Positions 7,502 through 16,361 of a stretch of 64,000 nucleotides of DNA are shown here, piece after piece. A program made the position numbers and the translations under genes. This stretch comes from Uruburuella testudinis (lineage in GTDB: Bacteria; Pseudomonadota; Gammaproteobacteria; Burkholderiales; Neisseriaceae), in contig NZ_CP091508.1 in the NCBI RefSeq assembly GCF_022870865.1, positions 434,001 through 498,000 of the forward strand. Reading direction: 5' to 3'. The notes below the pieces were generated by a model. That model did not search any database, was not told where the DNA came from, and saw only the letters and a list, made by a program, of their open reading frames with translations. The stretch's first letter is position 1, and each line of letters starts with the position of its first letter.

Positions 7502-8827
7502 TTATTCCACACGTTCGCCGTGTACATTCAGGTCGAGGCCTTCGCGTTCCACGTCTTTTTCTACACGCAGGCCGCCGCATACCACTTCCACCACTTTCAG
7601 AATCACAAAGCTAACCACACCGGTGTAAACCACAGTGGTCAGTGCATCTTTCAGTTGAATAAACACTTGCGAGCCTACGGTTGCATCGCCGCCGAAAACC
7701 TGGTTGTTGAAAAACACGCCGGTCAATACGGCACCGATAATGCCGCCGAAGCCGTGAATGCCGAAAGCATCAAGCGAATCGTCATAGCCCAGTTTGCGTT
7801 TGATGACTACGGAAGCCAGGTAAGCGCCTGCTGCGGTGAGTATGCCGATGGCCAAAGCACCTTGCGGGTCGACAAAACCGGCCGCCGGGGTAATGCCCAC
7901 CAAGCCGGCTACTGCGCCGGAAGCCAGGCCCAATGCTGAAGGGCGGTGACCGGCAATTTTTTCACAAGCAAGCCAGGTTAATGCGGCTGAAGCAGCAGCA
8001 ATTTGGGTAACGGCCATGGCCATGCCGGCAGAGGCATCGGCAGCAACGGCAGAACCTGCGTTAAAGCCGAACCAACCCACCCACAGCATTGCCGCACCCA
8101 CTAAGGTGAGCGCCATATTGTGCGGCGGCATGGCTTCTTTGCCGTAGCCGATGCGTTTGCCCAACACAATGGCTGCCACCAAGCCGGCTACACCGGCATT
8201 GATGTGTACCACGGTGCCGCCGGCATAATCGAATACGCCGCCTTCACCCATAAAGCCGCCGCCCCACACCCAGTGTGCGGTCGGCACGTAAACCAGCAGC
8301 ATCCACAAGCCGGAAAACAGCATCATGGCCGAATATTTCATGCGCTCGGCAAAGGCGCCGGTGATGATGGCGGTTGAAATGATGGCGAATGTCATTTGGA
8401 AAAACATAAACACGGTTTCAGGCACACTGCCGGCGTTGGGTGATACCGTGGTCATTTCTTTGGCCATGTCCATGCTCATGCCGCTCAAGAATATGCGGTC
8501 GAGGCCGCCGATAAAGGCATTGCCGGGTGTGAACGCCAGCGAGTAGCCGATAACCATCCATAACACGCTGACCAGAGCGGCAATCGAAAAGCTGTGCATC
8601 ATGGTGGAGAGAATGTTTTTCTTGCGCACCATGCCGCCGTAAAACAGTGCCAGGCCGGGCAGGGTCATAAACAATACCAGTGCGGCGGAGGTCATCACCC
8701 AGGCGGTGTCGCCCGAATTGATATCGCTGAAAGGTTTCCACCAGTCTTCGGTGCCCGCGGCCATGGCTGCGGCAGGCACAAGGGCGAGCAGGGCGGCGGC
8801 GGTCTGCTTGGTGTTGATGTTTTTCAT
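7502..8827 (-). CDS. amtB: AmtB ammonium channel
   Basis: A 441-aa precursor from ATG 8827 behind AAGGAA. A cleavable signal peptide (ending PAAAMAAG) is followed by eleven membrane helices. Family motifs include ALVLFMTLPGLALFYGGMVRKKN, FMFFQMTFAIISTAIITGAFAERM, GGTVVHINAGVAGLVAAIVLG, WVGWFGFNAGSA, and DAFGIHGFGGIIGAVLTGVFF; the paired pore histidines lie in VVHINAG and GIHGFGG. It conducts ammonium/ammonia across the inner membrane and is blocked by GlnK when nitrogen is plentiful. glnK lies 39 bp upstream in the same direction, the standard operon. Confidence 0.97.
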   Translation of the reverse strand: MKNINTKQTAAALLALVPAAAMAAGTEDWWKPFSDINSGDTAWVMTSAALVLFMTLPGLALFYGGMVRKKNILSTMMHSFSIAALVSVLWMVIGYSLAFTPGNAFIGGLDRIFLSGMSMDMAKEMTTVSPNAGSVPETVFMFFQMTFAIISTAIITGAFAERMKYSAMMLFSGLWMLLVYVPTAHWVWGGGFMGEGGVFDYAGGTVVHINAGVAGLVAAIVLGKRIGYGKEAMPPHNMALTLVGAAMLWVGWFGFNAGSAVAADASAGMAMAVTQIAAASAALTWLACEKIAGHRPSALGLASGAVAGLVGITPAAGFVDPQGALAIGILTAAGAYLASVVIKRKLGYDDSLDAFGIHGFGGIIGAVLTGVFFNNQVFGGDATVGSQVFIQLKDALTTVVYTGVVSFVILKVVEVVCGGLRVEKDVEREGLDLNVHGERVE

Positions 8828-8866
8828 ATTGGGGTTCCTTTTCAAACCGTTTTAATTGTAATTTGA

Positions 8867-9744
<878 letters not shown>

Positions 9745-10587
9745 ATGTTAGTTTGCAACCCCTATGAAATCGTGATTCACGGCACCACCAGCAAGGGCAA
9801 AACGTTTCGTCCGAGTGATTGGGCGGAGCGTTTGTGCGGCATTTTGTCGTCGTTTGATAAGGGCAACCGCCTGTCTTATCATGAATGGGTGCGGCCGATG
9901 CTGGTGGATAAAGTCCGCTGTGTGGCTGTTGATAAAAAGCTGGAAGAAATCAATCCGCCCATGTTCCGCTTTTTGATGGATTTTGCCGCCGACAACGATT
10001 TGCGGGTGATGGATTGCAAAGCGCTGCTGGATGAGCGCAGCGAGCAGCAGGCGCAAGCCGATGCGGAGCCTGAGCGCGTGCTGTTGGCGCGGGCCATCGA
10101 AGAAAAACAGGCCGCCGAACGGGCGGAAGATACACAGGCCTCGGTGCCCAGTGTGCTGCGTGAAATCGAAACCGGCGAAACTGCTGTGGCATTTGCCGCC
10201 TTGAGCGTGCTGCGCCCGATGCTGACCGATGTCAACCGCTTTGTGGAGCAGGTAAACAGCTTGCAGCGCAGCGAGGGCTACCGCCTGCTCGGGGTGTTTG
10301 AAGAGGGTAAAACCAATGCGGTGGCGGTGTGCGGTTTCCGTGAAGAAACCAATCTGGTCAGCGGCCGCCATATCCATATTGATGATGTGGTCACGATTCC
10401 GCAGAGCCGCGGCAAAGGTTATGCCGCACGTTTGCTGGCGCAAGTGCGCCGGATTGCCGAAGATGCCGGTATCCAGCAGATTCATATCGATTCCAATGTG
10501 GGCAGCGAGCGGGCGCAAGCGCACCGTTTGTATTTTGAAAACGGTTTTGAAATCAGTGCGCACCATTTTGTATTGAAAGTGGAATAA
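9745..10587 (+). CDS. DUF3579 domain fused to a GNAT acetyltransferase domain
   Basis: A 280-aa two-domain protein. Residues 1-90 (IVIHGTTSKGKTFRPSDWAERLCGILSSF ... YHEWVRP ... VDKKLEEINPPMFRFLMDFAADNDL) match DUF3579, a small domain widespread as a stand-alone protein in beta-proteobacteria. A Gln/Ala/Glu-rich linker of about 50 residues follows. The C-terminal half is a GNAT fold with the acetyl-CoA signature IPQSRGKGYAARLLAQVRRIA, then IDSNVGSERAQAHRLYFENGFE. The substrate is unknown. The gene has its own leader and ends at a bidirectional palindromic terminator, so it appears monocistronic. Confidence 0.8.
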   Translation: MLVCNPYEIVIHGTTSKGKTFRPSDWAERLCGILSSFDKGNRLSYHEWVRPMLVDKVRCVAVDKKLEEINPPMFRFLMDFAADNDLRVMDCKALLDERSEQQAQADAEPERVLLARAIEEKQAAERAEDTQASVPSVLREIETGETAVAFAALSVLRPMLTDVNRFVEQVNSLQRSEGYRLLGVFEEGKTNAVAVCGFREETNLVSGRHIHIDDVVTIPQSRGKGYAARLLAQVRRIAEDAGIQQIHIDSNVGSERAQAHRLYFENGFEISAHHFVLKVE

Positions 10588-10600
10588 TTGGCACGAATAT

Positions 10601-10640
10601 TCAAACAGGCCGTCTGAAACGTTTCAGACGGCCTGTTTGA
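10601..10640. terminator. Perfect 40-bp palindrome built from two DUS
   Basis: TCAAACAGGCCGTCTGAAAC is followed immediately by its exact reverse complement, with no spacer. It lies between two convergent genes and should terminate both. Confidence 0.75.
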
Positions 10641-10660
10641 ATTAAGGTTAACCGTATTTA

Positions 10661-11140
10661 TCAATCGCGTTTGTGTTCGATATAGTCGCGCGTGCCGGCT
10701 TTGCTTTGATCGGGTTCTACCGTGTATTCGCCTTCGATAATGTCGGCATCGTTGCGGCGCGTGCGGCTGCCCGGCTCGAAAGGGTTGGGGGCGGTAAACG
10801 TGCCCGACATTTCGGCCACCGGTTTGCCTTTAAACGGCAACAGCAGCAGCAGGGCGATGGCGAGCGATACGAAGCCGGGGCTCATCATCAGTAAGGCCGA
10901 CACGGTATAGCGAATCGGCCACAACAATTGATAGAGCGATACCTGCTGGCCGCTGCGCATGGTGGCGCCGGCCAGCAATACGCCCGACAGGCCGGTGTGG
11001 CGCAGCATCATCACGCCGGCGACAAAACTCAATACCATCAGCCCGAAAGTGGCACCGCCGCCCAGCCAGTCGGCCATCCACACGATAGACATGATTTCTA
11101 AAAACAGCAGCAGTAAAAAACCGATACCGAAAAAGCGCAT
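10661..11140 (-). CDS. fxsA: FxsA family membrane protein
   Basis: A 159-aa protein from ATG 11140 behind AAGGAAATG. It has an N-terminal membrane helix (FFGIGFLLLLFLEIMSIVWM), the family's DWLGGGATFGLMVLSFVAGVMMLRHTG, and a second hydrophobic region SALLMMSPGFVSLAIALLLLLP. A charged cytoplasmic tail follows, ending EGEYTVEPDQSKAGTRDYIEHKRD. FxsA was named for relieving phage T7 exclusion by the F plasmid when overproduced; its normal role is unknown. It is monocistronic and convergent with the DUF3579-GNAT gene. Confidence 0.88.
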   Translation of the reverse strand: MRFFGIGFLLLLFLEIMSIVWMADWLGGGATFGLMVLSFVAGVMMLRHTGLSGVLLAGATMRSGQQVSLYQLLWPIRYTVSALLMMSPGFVSLAIALLLLLPFKGKPVAEMSGTFTAPNPFEPGSRTRRNDADIIEGEYTVEPDQSKAGTRDYIEHKRD

Positions 11141-11393
11141 AAGGGCATTTCCTTTATTATTGATTATGGGTAAGCAAGAGGGGCACCGGCGTGTTTTATC
11201 GGGCATCAATCACATCACCGCCGCCGGTAGGAAACCCTAAAATAAAGCCAAAAACCGCGGCTTTCAAGCTGTTTGCTTGTCAAAACGGGTAAAGTAGGGC
11301 GGCAGGCGGGGCGGGTAAAAGAAAGTAAAGCCACTGCAATCCGGTGGGGAAAACGTGTCGGAGAGGGGTTGAGATTTGTTATCCTTATTGCTT

Positions 11394-12089
11394 ATGAACA
11401 CACCAAACCTTGTTATTCTGAAAAAAATCCTGCTGGGCGCTGTGGTTGCATTTCTGGCTGCTTGTGCCGGCAGCCCGGCCAACGGCCCGGTGCCGGAGGG
11501 GCATTACCGCGTGCAGCCGGGCGACAACCTCTACCGTATCGGTTTGCGCTTCGGCCAAAGTGTGAACACGCTGGCGCGCTGGAATAATCTGCGCGATGCA
11601 TCGCAAATCGAAGTGGGGCAGGTGTTGCGGGTGCGCTCCGGCGGTGCGGCGGCGACTTCGTCACGCGCCACCCGGACGGCAAGTCATACCCCCGGCCGCA
11701 GTGTTGCACCGGTTAACCGGCTGAAGCTGCAATGGCCGGTGGCAGACGGTGCGCGTAATATTATCGCCCATTATAACGGCACCACCAACAAAGGCATCGA
11801 CATCGGCGGCAACCGCGGCGCAGCTGTTCAGGCGGCCGCAGACGGCAAAGTATTGTATGCAGGCGAGGGGGTGCGCGGTTACGGCAAGCTGATTTTAATC
11901 AGCCACAACAGCAGCACGCTCACCGCTTATGCTCATAACGACAGCATCAATGTGCAAAAAAACCAAAACGTGCGCGCGGGTCAAACCATTGCCGCCATGG
12001 GCAGCAGCGACACCGATAGGGTGAAACTGCATTTTGAAGTGCGCATCAACGGCAAGGCGGTCAACCCGATGCCGTATCTCAACCGCTGA
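11394..12089 (+). CDS. nlpD: NlpD-like LysM/LytM outer membrane lipoprotein
   Basis: A 231-aa lipoprotein from ATG 11394 with lipobox LAAC (Cys24). A LysM peptidoglycan-binding domain follows (YRVQPGDNLYRIGLRFGQSVNTLARWN). The C-terminal M23/LytM domain runs from LQWPVADG to the end. As in E. coli NlpD, the zinc ligands are degenerate: NKGIDIGG stands where active enzymes have a His, and KLHFEVR replaces HLHFE. It is therefore expected to activate a cell-wall amidase (AmiC) during cell separation rather than cut peptidoglycan itself. It is monocistronic with an inverted DUS terminator. Confidence 0.93.
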   Translation: MNTPNLVILKKILLGAVVAFLAACAGSPANGPVPEGHYRVQPGDNLYRIGLRFGQSVNTLARWNNLRDASQIEVGQVLRVRSGGAAATSSRATRTASHTPGRSVAPVNRLKLQWPVADGARNIIAHYNGTTNKGIDIGGNRGAAVQAAADGKVLYAGEGVRGYGKLILISHNSSTLTAYAHNDSINVQKNQNVRAGQTIAAMGSSDTDRVKLHFEVRINGKAVNPMPYLNR

Positions 12090-12124
12090 GCATGTTTAGC
12101 TGAGTATGTTTAATAGAAAAAAAG

Positions 12125-12160
12125 AAGGCCGTCTGAAGCAAAATGTTTTCAGACGGCCTT
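12125..12160 (+). terminator. Inverted DUS pair after nlpD
   Basis: AAGGCCGTCTGAA and TTCAGACGGCCTT form a stem between nlpD and the convergent TM2 gene, so it can serve both. Confidence 0.7.
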
Positions 12161-12185
12161 GCTTGATTTTGCACCGGCAGCTTGG

Positions 12186-12422
12186 CTATACGACAATGGC
12201 GCCCATCGAGTCAGTGGGCTTGAAGGCGGCCAGAATGCCTTCGATGATGCCGATAACGCCCGGAATAAACGTCCAGCTGAAGAGAAAATACAAAATGCCC
12301 ATCCACACTCGCCCAGCGCAAAATTTGTGTACGCCGAACGAGCCGAACAGCAGCGCCATCGCCACATACAGCGCTTTGTTGCAGGTATGGGGATAAGAAG
12401 CGGCGTAAGAAACAGCTTGCAT
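12186..12422 (-). CDS. TM2 domain protein
   Basis: A small 78-aa protein with two membrane helices. The ATG at 12422 follows AAGGAAA. LLFGSFGVHKFCAGRVWMGILYFLF and WTFIPGVIGIIEGILAAF are the TM2 pattern (helix, GxxGxHxFYxG-like turn, helix). The function of TM2 proteins in bacteria is not established. It stands alone, with family A repeats upstream and a shared terminator downstream. Confidence 0.85.
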   Translation of the reverse strand: MQAVSYAASYPHTCNKALYVAMALLFGSFGVHKFCAGRVWMGILYFLFSWTFIPGVIGIIEGILAAFKPTDSMGAIVV

Positions 12423-12564
12423 CGGGTGGTTTCCTTTGGTGGTAATTAACTGCACTTAAATGGCGCAAACGGCGGCGAATTAAAGTCGATGGGTGCGTAA
12501 AAATAAGCAAATCGGTTTCAGACGGCCTGTCGGTGCGGTATTGCCATCAGAATGGCAGCCTTAT

Positions 12565-12675
12565 CTAGGGTGTCCTGACCATTCGATTTACGGGTGCTTT
12601 TTGCTCCTGAAAACGCAGCAGACGTGCTTTTAGCGCAAAAAAGTTGATGATATATGAATGGTCAGGACACTCTAG
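12565..12675. repeat. Family A element, short copy
   Basis: A 111-bp version with both ends intact (CTAGGGTGTCCTGAC ... GTCAGGACACTCTAG) but missing the central hairpin block. It is joined to the next copy through a shared CTAG at 12672-12675. Confidence 0.75.
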
Positions 12676-12837
12676 GGTGTCCTGACCATTCGATTTACGG
12701 GTGCTTTTTACCCCTGAAAACGCATCTGCTGCGTTAAAAAGCCTCGCAAGAGGTCCAATCTTGCTGTGTTTTTTGCCTTGCATCTGCATTTCCAGGAACA
12801 AAAATCCCCTCATAAACGAATGGCCGGGACACCCTAG
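12672..12837. repeat. Family A element, full copy
   Basis: A 166-bp copy in tandem with the short one. It has the family core GCATCTGCTGCGTTAAAAAG and GCAAGA...TCTTGC hairpin and ends GGGACACCCTAG. It fills the gap between the TM2 gene and the flavodoxin-fold oxidoreductase. Confidence 0.8.
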
Positions 12838-12864
12838 GATGATAGAGGCTAATCTTAAATTTCT

Positions 12865-13413
12865 TTATTCCGCTAACGTTTTTATCAGCTGAATCAGCCG
12901 CTGTGCTTGTTGCGCTGCTTTTTGCCGGATGTCGTTTTCTGTATAACCCGCGTTTAATGATGTGCCGTGGAAATAAACAGGCTCGATATACTGCATTTGG
13001 GTGTAATAAGCGGTTTGTGCCAGGTTTTTGCAAAATTCTTCAATTTTGAAATGATGTTCGCCCAAAGGCTGGTATTCGCTTTGCGGCGCACCCACGGTAA
13101 AGCTGGGAATAAACAGCTTGTCTTTCAATTTATCGCCGTTGCGGCCATAGGCGAATTGATATTCAAACACGGTGTCGAACCACTGCTTCAAAATGGCCGG
13201 CATGTTATACCAATAAAGCGGGTATTGGAACACGATTGCTTTGTGTTGCAGCAAGGCCGCCTGTTCTGCTCCGGCATCGATATCGTAATGGGGATACAGC
13301 CGGCAGAGGTCTCTGATTTCGATATCAAGGCCGCTGTCGGCCAATTCGGTAATGATGGTTTTGTTGGCAACAGATTGTTGGAAATTCGGATGCGCTAAGA
13401 TGATCAGTGTCAT
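12865..13413 (-). CDS. Flavodoxin-fold NAD(P)H oxidoreductase (KefF/NQO family)
   Basis: A 182-aa protein. It opens with LIILAHPNFQQSVANK, the FMN phosphate loop of the NQO/KefF family. It continues with AIVFQYPLYWYNMPAILKQWFDTVFEYQFAYG, the flavin-contact region, and PSFTVGAPQSEY. It should reduce quinones or electrophiles with NAD(P)H, protecting against electrophile stress. No kefC potassium channel gene is adjacent. A divergent HxlR gene starts 104 bp away, the usual arrangement for a thiol-sensing repressor and its target. KefF, MdaB and general quinone reductase names are all possible. Confidence 0.88.
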   Translation of the reverse strand: MTLIILAHPNFQQSVANKTIITELADSGLDIEIRDLCRLYPHYDIDAGAEQAALLQHKAIVFQYPLYWYNMPAILKQWFDTVFEYQFAYGRNGDKLKDKLFIPSFTVGAPQSEYQPLGEHHFKIEEFCKNLAQTAYYTQMQYIEPVYFHGTSLNAGYTENDIRQKAAQQAQRLIQLIKTLAE

Positions 13414-13517
13414 GATTTTACTTTCTTTACTATAAAAATGATAGTTGCTTGAATGGTTTGAGTGTATTAGGCTGATAACGGATTTTCAATAACTATCCGA
13501 TTGAATAGGTTGGCAAA
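13414..13517. promoter_or_regulatory. Divergent promoter with inverted ATAGTT half-sites
   Basis: This 104-bp region lies between the oxidoreductase and its HxlR gene. AATGATAGTTGC near 13437 and CAATAACTATCC near 13487 are inverted half-sites, as expected for a dimeric regulator acting on both genes. The assignment rests on position and symmetry only. Confidence 0.45.
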
Positions 13518-13904
13518 ATGAAAGCAGAATGTTTGACAGACAATGTGCGGCTGGGCGATAAGGTTTATCCGTGTACCGTGAGTATGGCCATGGATTTGGT
13601 GGGCGGAAAATGGAAAACGGTGATTCTTTACCATTTGCAAAGCGGCGAAAAAAGGTTTGGCGAATTGAGAAAAGCGCTGGTGTCGGTAACCGAAATGACC
13701 TTGAGCCTGCAATTGAAGCAATTGGAGCGGGACGGTTTAATCGAGCGCCAAGTGTATGGTGTGAAACCGCCGTTGAAAGTGGTGTACCGGCTCACGCCGT
13801 TTGGCGAAACCTTTATACCGGTGTTGGCTGCGATAACACGGTGGGGCAATCAAGTGGCTGCGGAGCAGGGCAATTTTGCAGTGGCAGAGAATGCCCGTTT
13901 ATAA
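13518..13904 (+). CDS. HxlR-family (DUF24) transcriptional regulator
   Basis: A 128-aa winged-helix protein. The family signature LVGGKWKTVILYHLQSGEKRFGEL lies near residues 30-55, followed by VTEMTLSLQLKQLERDGLIERQVY (recognition helix and wing). An N-terminal YPCTVSMAMD places a Cys at the position used for thiol switching in YodB, HypR and QorR. It probably represses the divergent oxidoreductase and is released by disulfide stress or quinones. The regulated substrate is inferred. Confidence 0.9.
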   Translation: MKAECLTDNVRLGDKVYPCTVSMAMDLVGGKWKTVILYHLQSGEKRFGELRKALVSVTEMTLSLQLKQLERDGLIERQVYGVKPPLKVVYRLTPFGETFIPVLAAITRWGNQVAAEQGNFAVAENARL

Positions 13905-14007
13905 AAGTATGGCTGTTCAAATCCATCATTATGCAAGACGGTGGGCTGCTCACAGAGGCACAGCGTCAGCTTATTGTATACATGGCTATCAGGCCGTCTG
14001 AACGGCC

Positions 14008-14589
14008 TCAAAAGCGGATGGTGCCGTGTTCGCACACAAAAGCGTCCAGCTTGATATCATGCGCTTCATGCGGCAGGGTGTCGCACAATTGGCAGGCAAA
14101 GCCGACGCCGATTTTGTGCGGCTGCAAACGGTGGCGGGTGGCGGCCAGCGACACATCGTAATAGCCGCCGCCTTGCCCCAGCCGGTAGCCTTGTTTGTCG
14201 ATGCCCACCAGCGGCAGCAGCAAAGTATTCAAGCGGTGCATGCGGATTTTTTTGCCGCCGAATTGCGGAATCTTCAACCGGCCGCGGCTGCGCACCCGTT
14301 CGGCTTGAGCGGCATCGGCGGCGTAAGGGGTAAACCACAGCCGCAGCGAATTCGGTTCGATATAGGGCAGATAAACGCAGGCGCCGCGCTTGAAGGCCGT
14401 CTGAATAAAGCCATCTAAGCGCAATTCGCTGCCGATCGGCCAATATACGCCGATATGCGCACCGCGCCTGATGTGGCGGCTGAGCAGGCGGTTGATGCGG
14501 CCGGTGGCGTGTGCGCGCTCGCGGCGGCTGAGGCTTTGGCGCGCGCGGCGCAATTGCCGGCGCAAGTCGGATTTTTCAGTGTGGGGCAT
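14008..14589 (-). CDS. ygfA: 5-formyltetrahydrofolate cyclo-ligase
   Basis: A 193-aa protein. It has the N-terminal Arg-rich helix (LRRQLRRARQSLSRRER), IGVYWPIGSELRLDGFI, YLPYIEPNSLRLWF, and the signature LLLPLVGIDKQGYRLGQGGGYYD followed by KIGVGFACQLCDTLPHEAHDIKLDAFVCE. It converts 5-formyl-THF to 5,10-methenyl-THF using ATP. The ATG at 14589 is unusual because its Shine-Dalgarno (GAGG) is the first part of a DUS that ends one base before the start. In the opposite direction, HxlR ends about 100 bp away. Confidence 0.93.
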   Translation of the reverse strand: MPHTEKSDLRRQLRRARQSLSRRERAHATGRINRLLSRHIRRGAHIGVYWPIGSELRLDGFIQTAFKRGACVYLPYIEPNSLRLWFTPYAADAAQAERVRSRGRLKIPQFGGKKIRMHRLNTLLLPLVGIDKQGYRLGQGGGYYDVSLAATRHRLQPHKIGVGFACQLCDTLPHEAHDIKLDAFVCEHGTIRF

Positions 14590-14684
14590 GTTCAGACGGC
14601 CTCGAAAATAAAGGAATTCAGACCGGGCGAAAGCAGGGAGTTGACCTCCCAAGGCCGTCTGAAAGACTTCTAAAGATACAGTGG

Positions 14685-16016
14685 TTATCGGTTCAGCAAA
14701 CGGCGTCCGCGGTTAATATAAGCCTGCATTTCCGTTTCGGGCACCATGCTGCCGCCGGTGCTCCAAATCAAATGGGTTGCGCCAGCCAATTGGGCAGCGC
14801 TGAAACGCCGGTGGGCCGCATAAGCCGAGCCGTCATCAAGCAGGCGGGCAATACCGGCGATACCGGCCGCGGCGGAAGGCTCGACACGGTGGCCGTCGCT
14901 GTCGGCCAGCAGCGCCAACAGGCGGAACAATTCATCATCTGCAATGGTGTAATAGCCGCTGACCAGGCGCTGCATGGCGCGGCCGACCAGGCCGGAAGGA
15001 CGGCCTACGGCCAAACCGTCGGCGGCGGTGCGGTTGTCGAGGCCGATATCGGCCACCGAAATACCATCGTGCAGGCCGCTGTAAACGCCCAGCAGCATGC
15101 AGGGTGAATGCGTGGGTTCGGCGAAAAAACAGTGCACCGCATCACCAAAAGCCAGCTTTAAGCCGAAAGCCACACCGCCGGGGCCGCCGCCGACCCCGCA
15201 GGGCAAGTAAACAAATAAAGGCTTGTCGGCGCTCACTTCGATGCCGCGTTCGGCAAACTGGTGTTGCAGGCGTTGCCCGGCAACGGCGTAGCCTAAAAAA
15301 AGTTGGGCGGAATGTTCGTCGTCGACAAAATGGCAATAGGGATCGGCTTCGGCCAGCGCCCGTCCGGCAGCCACCGCTTCGCCGTAATCACCCGCATATT
15401 CCACCACGTTGACGCCGGCTGCGCGCAACGTATCTTTTTTCCATTGCCGCGCATCGGCCGACATATGCACGCTGGCTTTAAAACCGAGTTTGGCGGCCAT
15501 GATGCCGATAGAAAGCCCCAAATTGCCGGTGGAGCCGACAGCGATTTCGTGTTGTGCAAACAGCGCCTGCGCTGCTGCCTGAGCCAGCAGGGCATAATCA
15601 TCGCCCACTTTCAGCAGGCCGGCTTGTAAGGCCAATGATTCGGCATGATGCAGCACTTCATAAATGCCGCCGCGCGCTTTGATCGAGCCGGATACGGGCA
15701 GTGCGTAGTCGGCTTTCAACCACAGCCTGCCGGGCAGTGCCAAGCGGTAGCGCTGCGCCAGCGCTTGTTGCAGCAGCGGCGTTTCATATAACGGGCTTTC
15801 AATCAACCCGCCCGCTTCGGCGGTGTCGGCAAAGGCCGTCTGAATATAGGGGGCAAACCGCTGCAAACGTGCTGCGGCATCGGCCACGTGATCTGCACCG
15901 AACGGCACGTCGGCAATGGCTTCGGCGCAGGGCGGCAGTGTGGGGAACCAGGCGGTTTCTGCGGCTGCGGCAAGTTGCGCCAGCAGCGGGTCTCGGATGA
16001 TGTCGGCATGATTCAT
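14685..16016 (-). CDS. dsdA: D-serine ammonia-lyase (D-serine dehydratase)
   Basis: A 443-aa PLP enzyme, the size of E. coli Dsd[20 protein letters not shown] (about residues 108-126) holds the PLP lysine. [21 protein letters not shown] is the phosphate-binding Ser/Gly loop; [22 protein letters not shown] and [18 protein letters not shown] are further DsdA marks. It breaks D-serine down to pyruvate and ammonia, detoxifying D-serine. There is no dsdC or dsdX beside it. The ATG overlaps a DUS: AAGG at the DUS front gives the ribosome site and GAAATG the start. Confidence 0.95.
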   Translation of the reverse strand: MNHADIIRDPLLAQLAAAAETAWFPTLPPCAEAIADVPFGADHVADAAARLQRFAPYIQTAFADTAEAGGLIESPLYETPLLQQALAQRYRLALPGRLWLKADYALPVSGSIKARGGIYEVLHHAESLALQAGLLKVGDDYALLAQAAAQALFAQHEIAVGSTGNLGLSIGIMAAKLGFKASVHMSADARQWKKDTLRAAGVNVVEYAGDYGEAVAAGRALAEADPYCHFVDDEHSAQLFLGYAVAGQRLQHQFAERGIEVSADKPLFVYLPCGVGGGPGGVAFGLKLAFGDAVHCFFAEPTHSPCMLLGVYSGLHDGISVADIGLDNRTAADGLAVGRPSGLVGRAMQRLVSGYYTIADDELFRLLALLADSDGHRVEPSAAAGIAGIARLLDDGSAYAAHRRFSAAQLAGATHLIWSTGGSMVPETEMQAYINRGRRLLNR

Positions 16017-16194
16017 TTCAGACGGCCTTGAAGTGGGTTGGCGGCAGTAGCAGTATATATCGTAAAGCTATTGAATATCCACGATATGTTGTTTGCATGA
16101 TGGGAAATTTAACACAAGCCATATTCATCCATGGTTGTTCCGATGAATGGATATGGCTTGTTGGAATGCTGATGCAAAGTGTTTCAGGCGGCCT

Positions 16195-16337
16195 GAGGCC
16201 TTTGCAAAATTTCTATCTTTGGCACATTTCTTCGTTATGTGTTGCTCGAAAGCTTGTCTATTTAGTTGATATGTCTGCGATTTCTGTGCTGCGCTAACTT
16301 TGAGCTGTACGCAAATCTAGGGTTTTGCAAAAGTCTC
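16195..16337. mobile_element. 143-bp inverted-repeat element with 5-bp target duplication
   Basis: The left end GAGGCCTTTGCAAAA and the reverse complement of the right end, GAGACTTTTGCAAAA, match at 13 of 15 positions. GGCCT is directly repeated on both sides (16190-16194 and 16338-16342), as after transposition. The interior has no convincing gene. It lies in the 345-bp gap between dsdA and the quinone oxidoreductase gene, which holds nothing else recognisable. The parent transposase family cannot be named from this alone. Confidence 0.6.
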
Positions 16338-16361
16338 GGCCTCTGTTTCTGTTTGGTGTCG

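Noticed and set aside
16028..16297. An 89-codon frame between dsdA and the quinone reductase
   Set aside because: It runs into the 143-bp inverted-repeat element and has no recognisable features or ribosome site.
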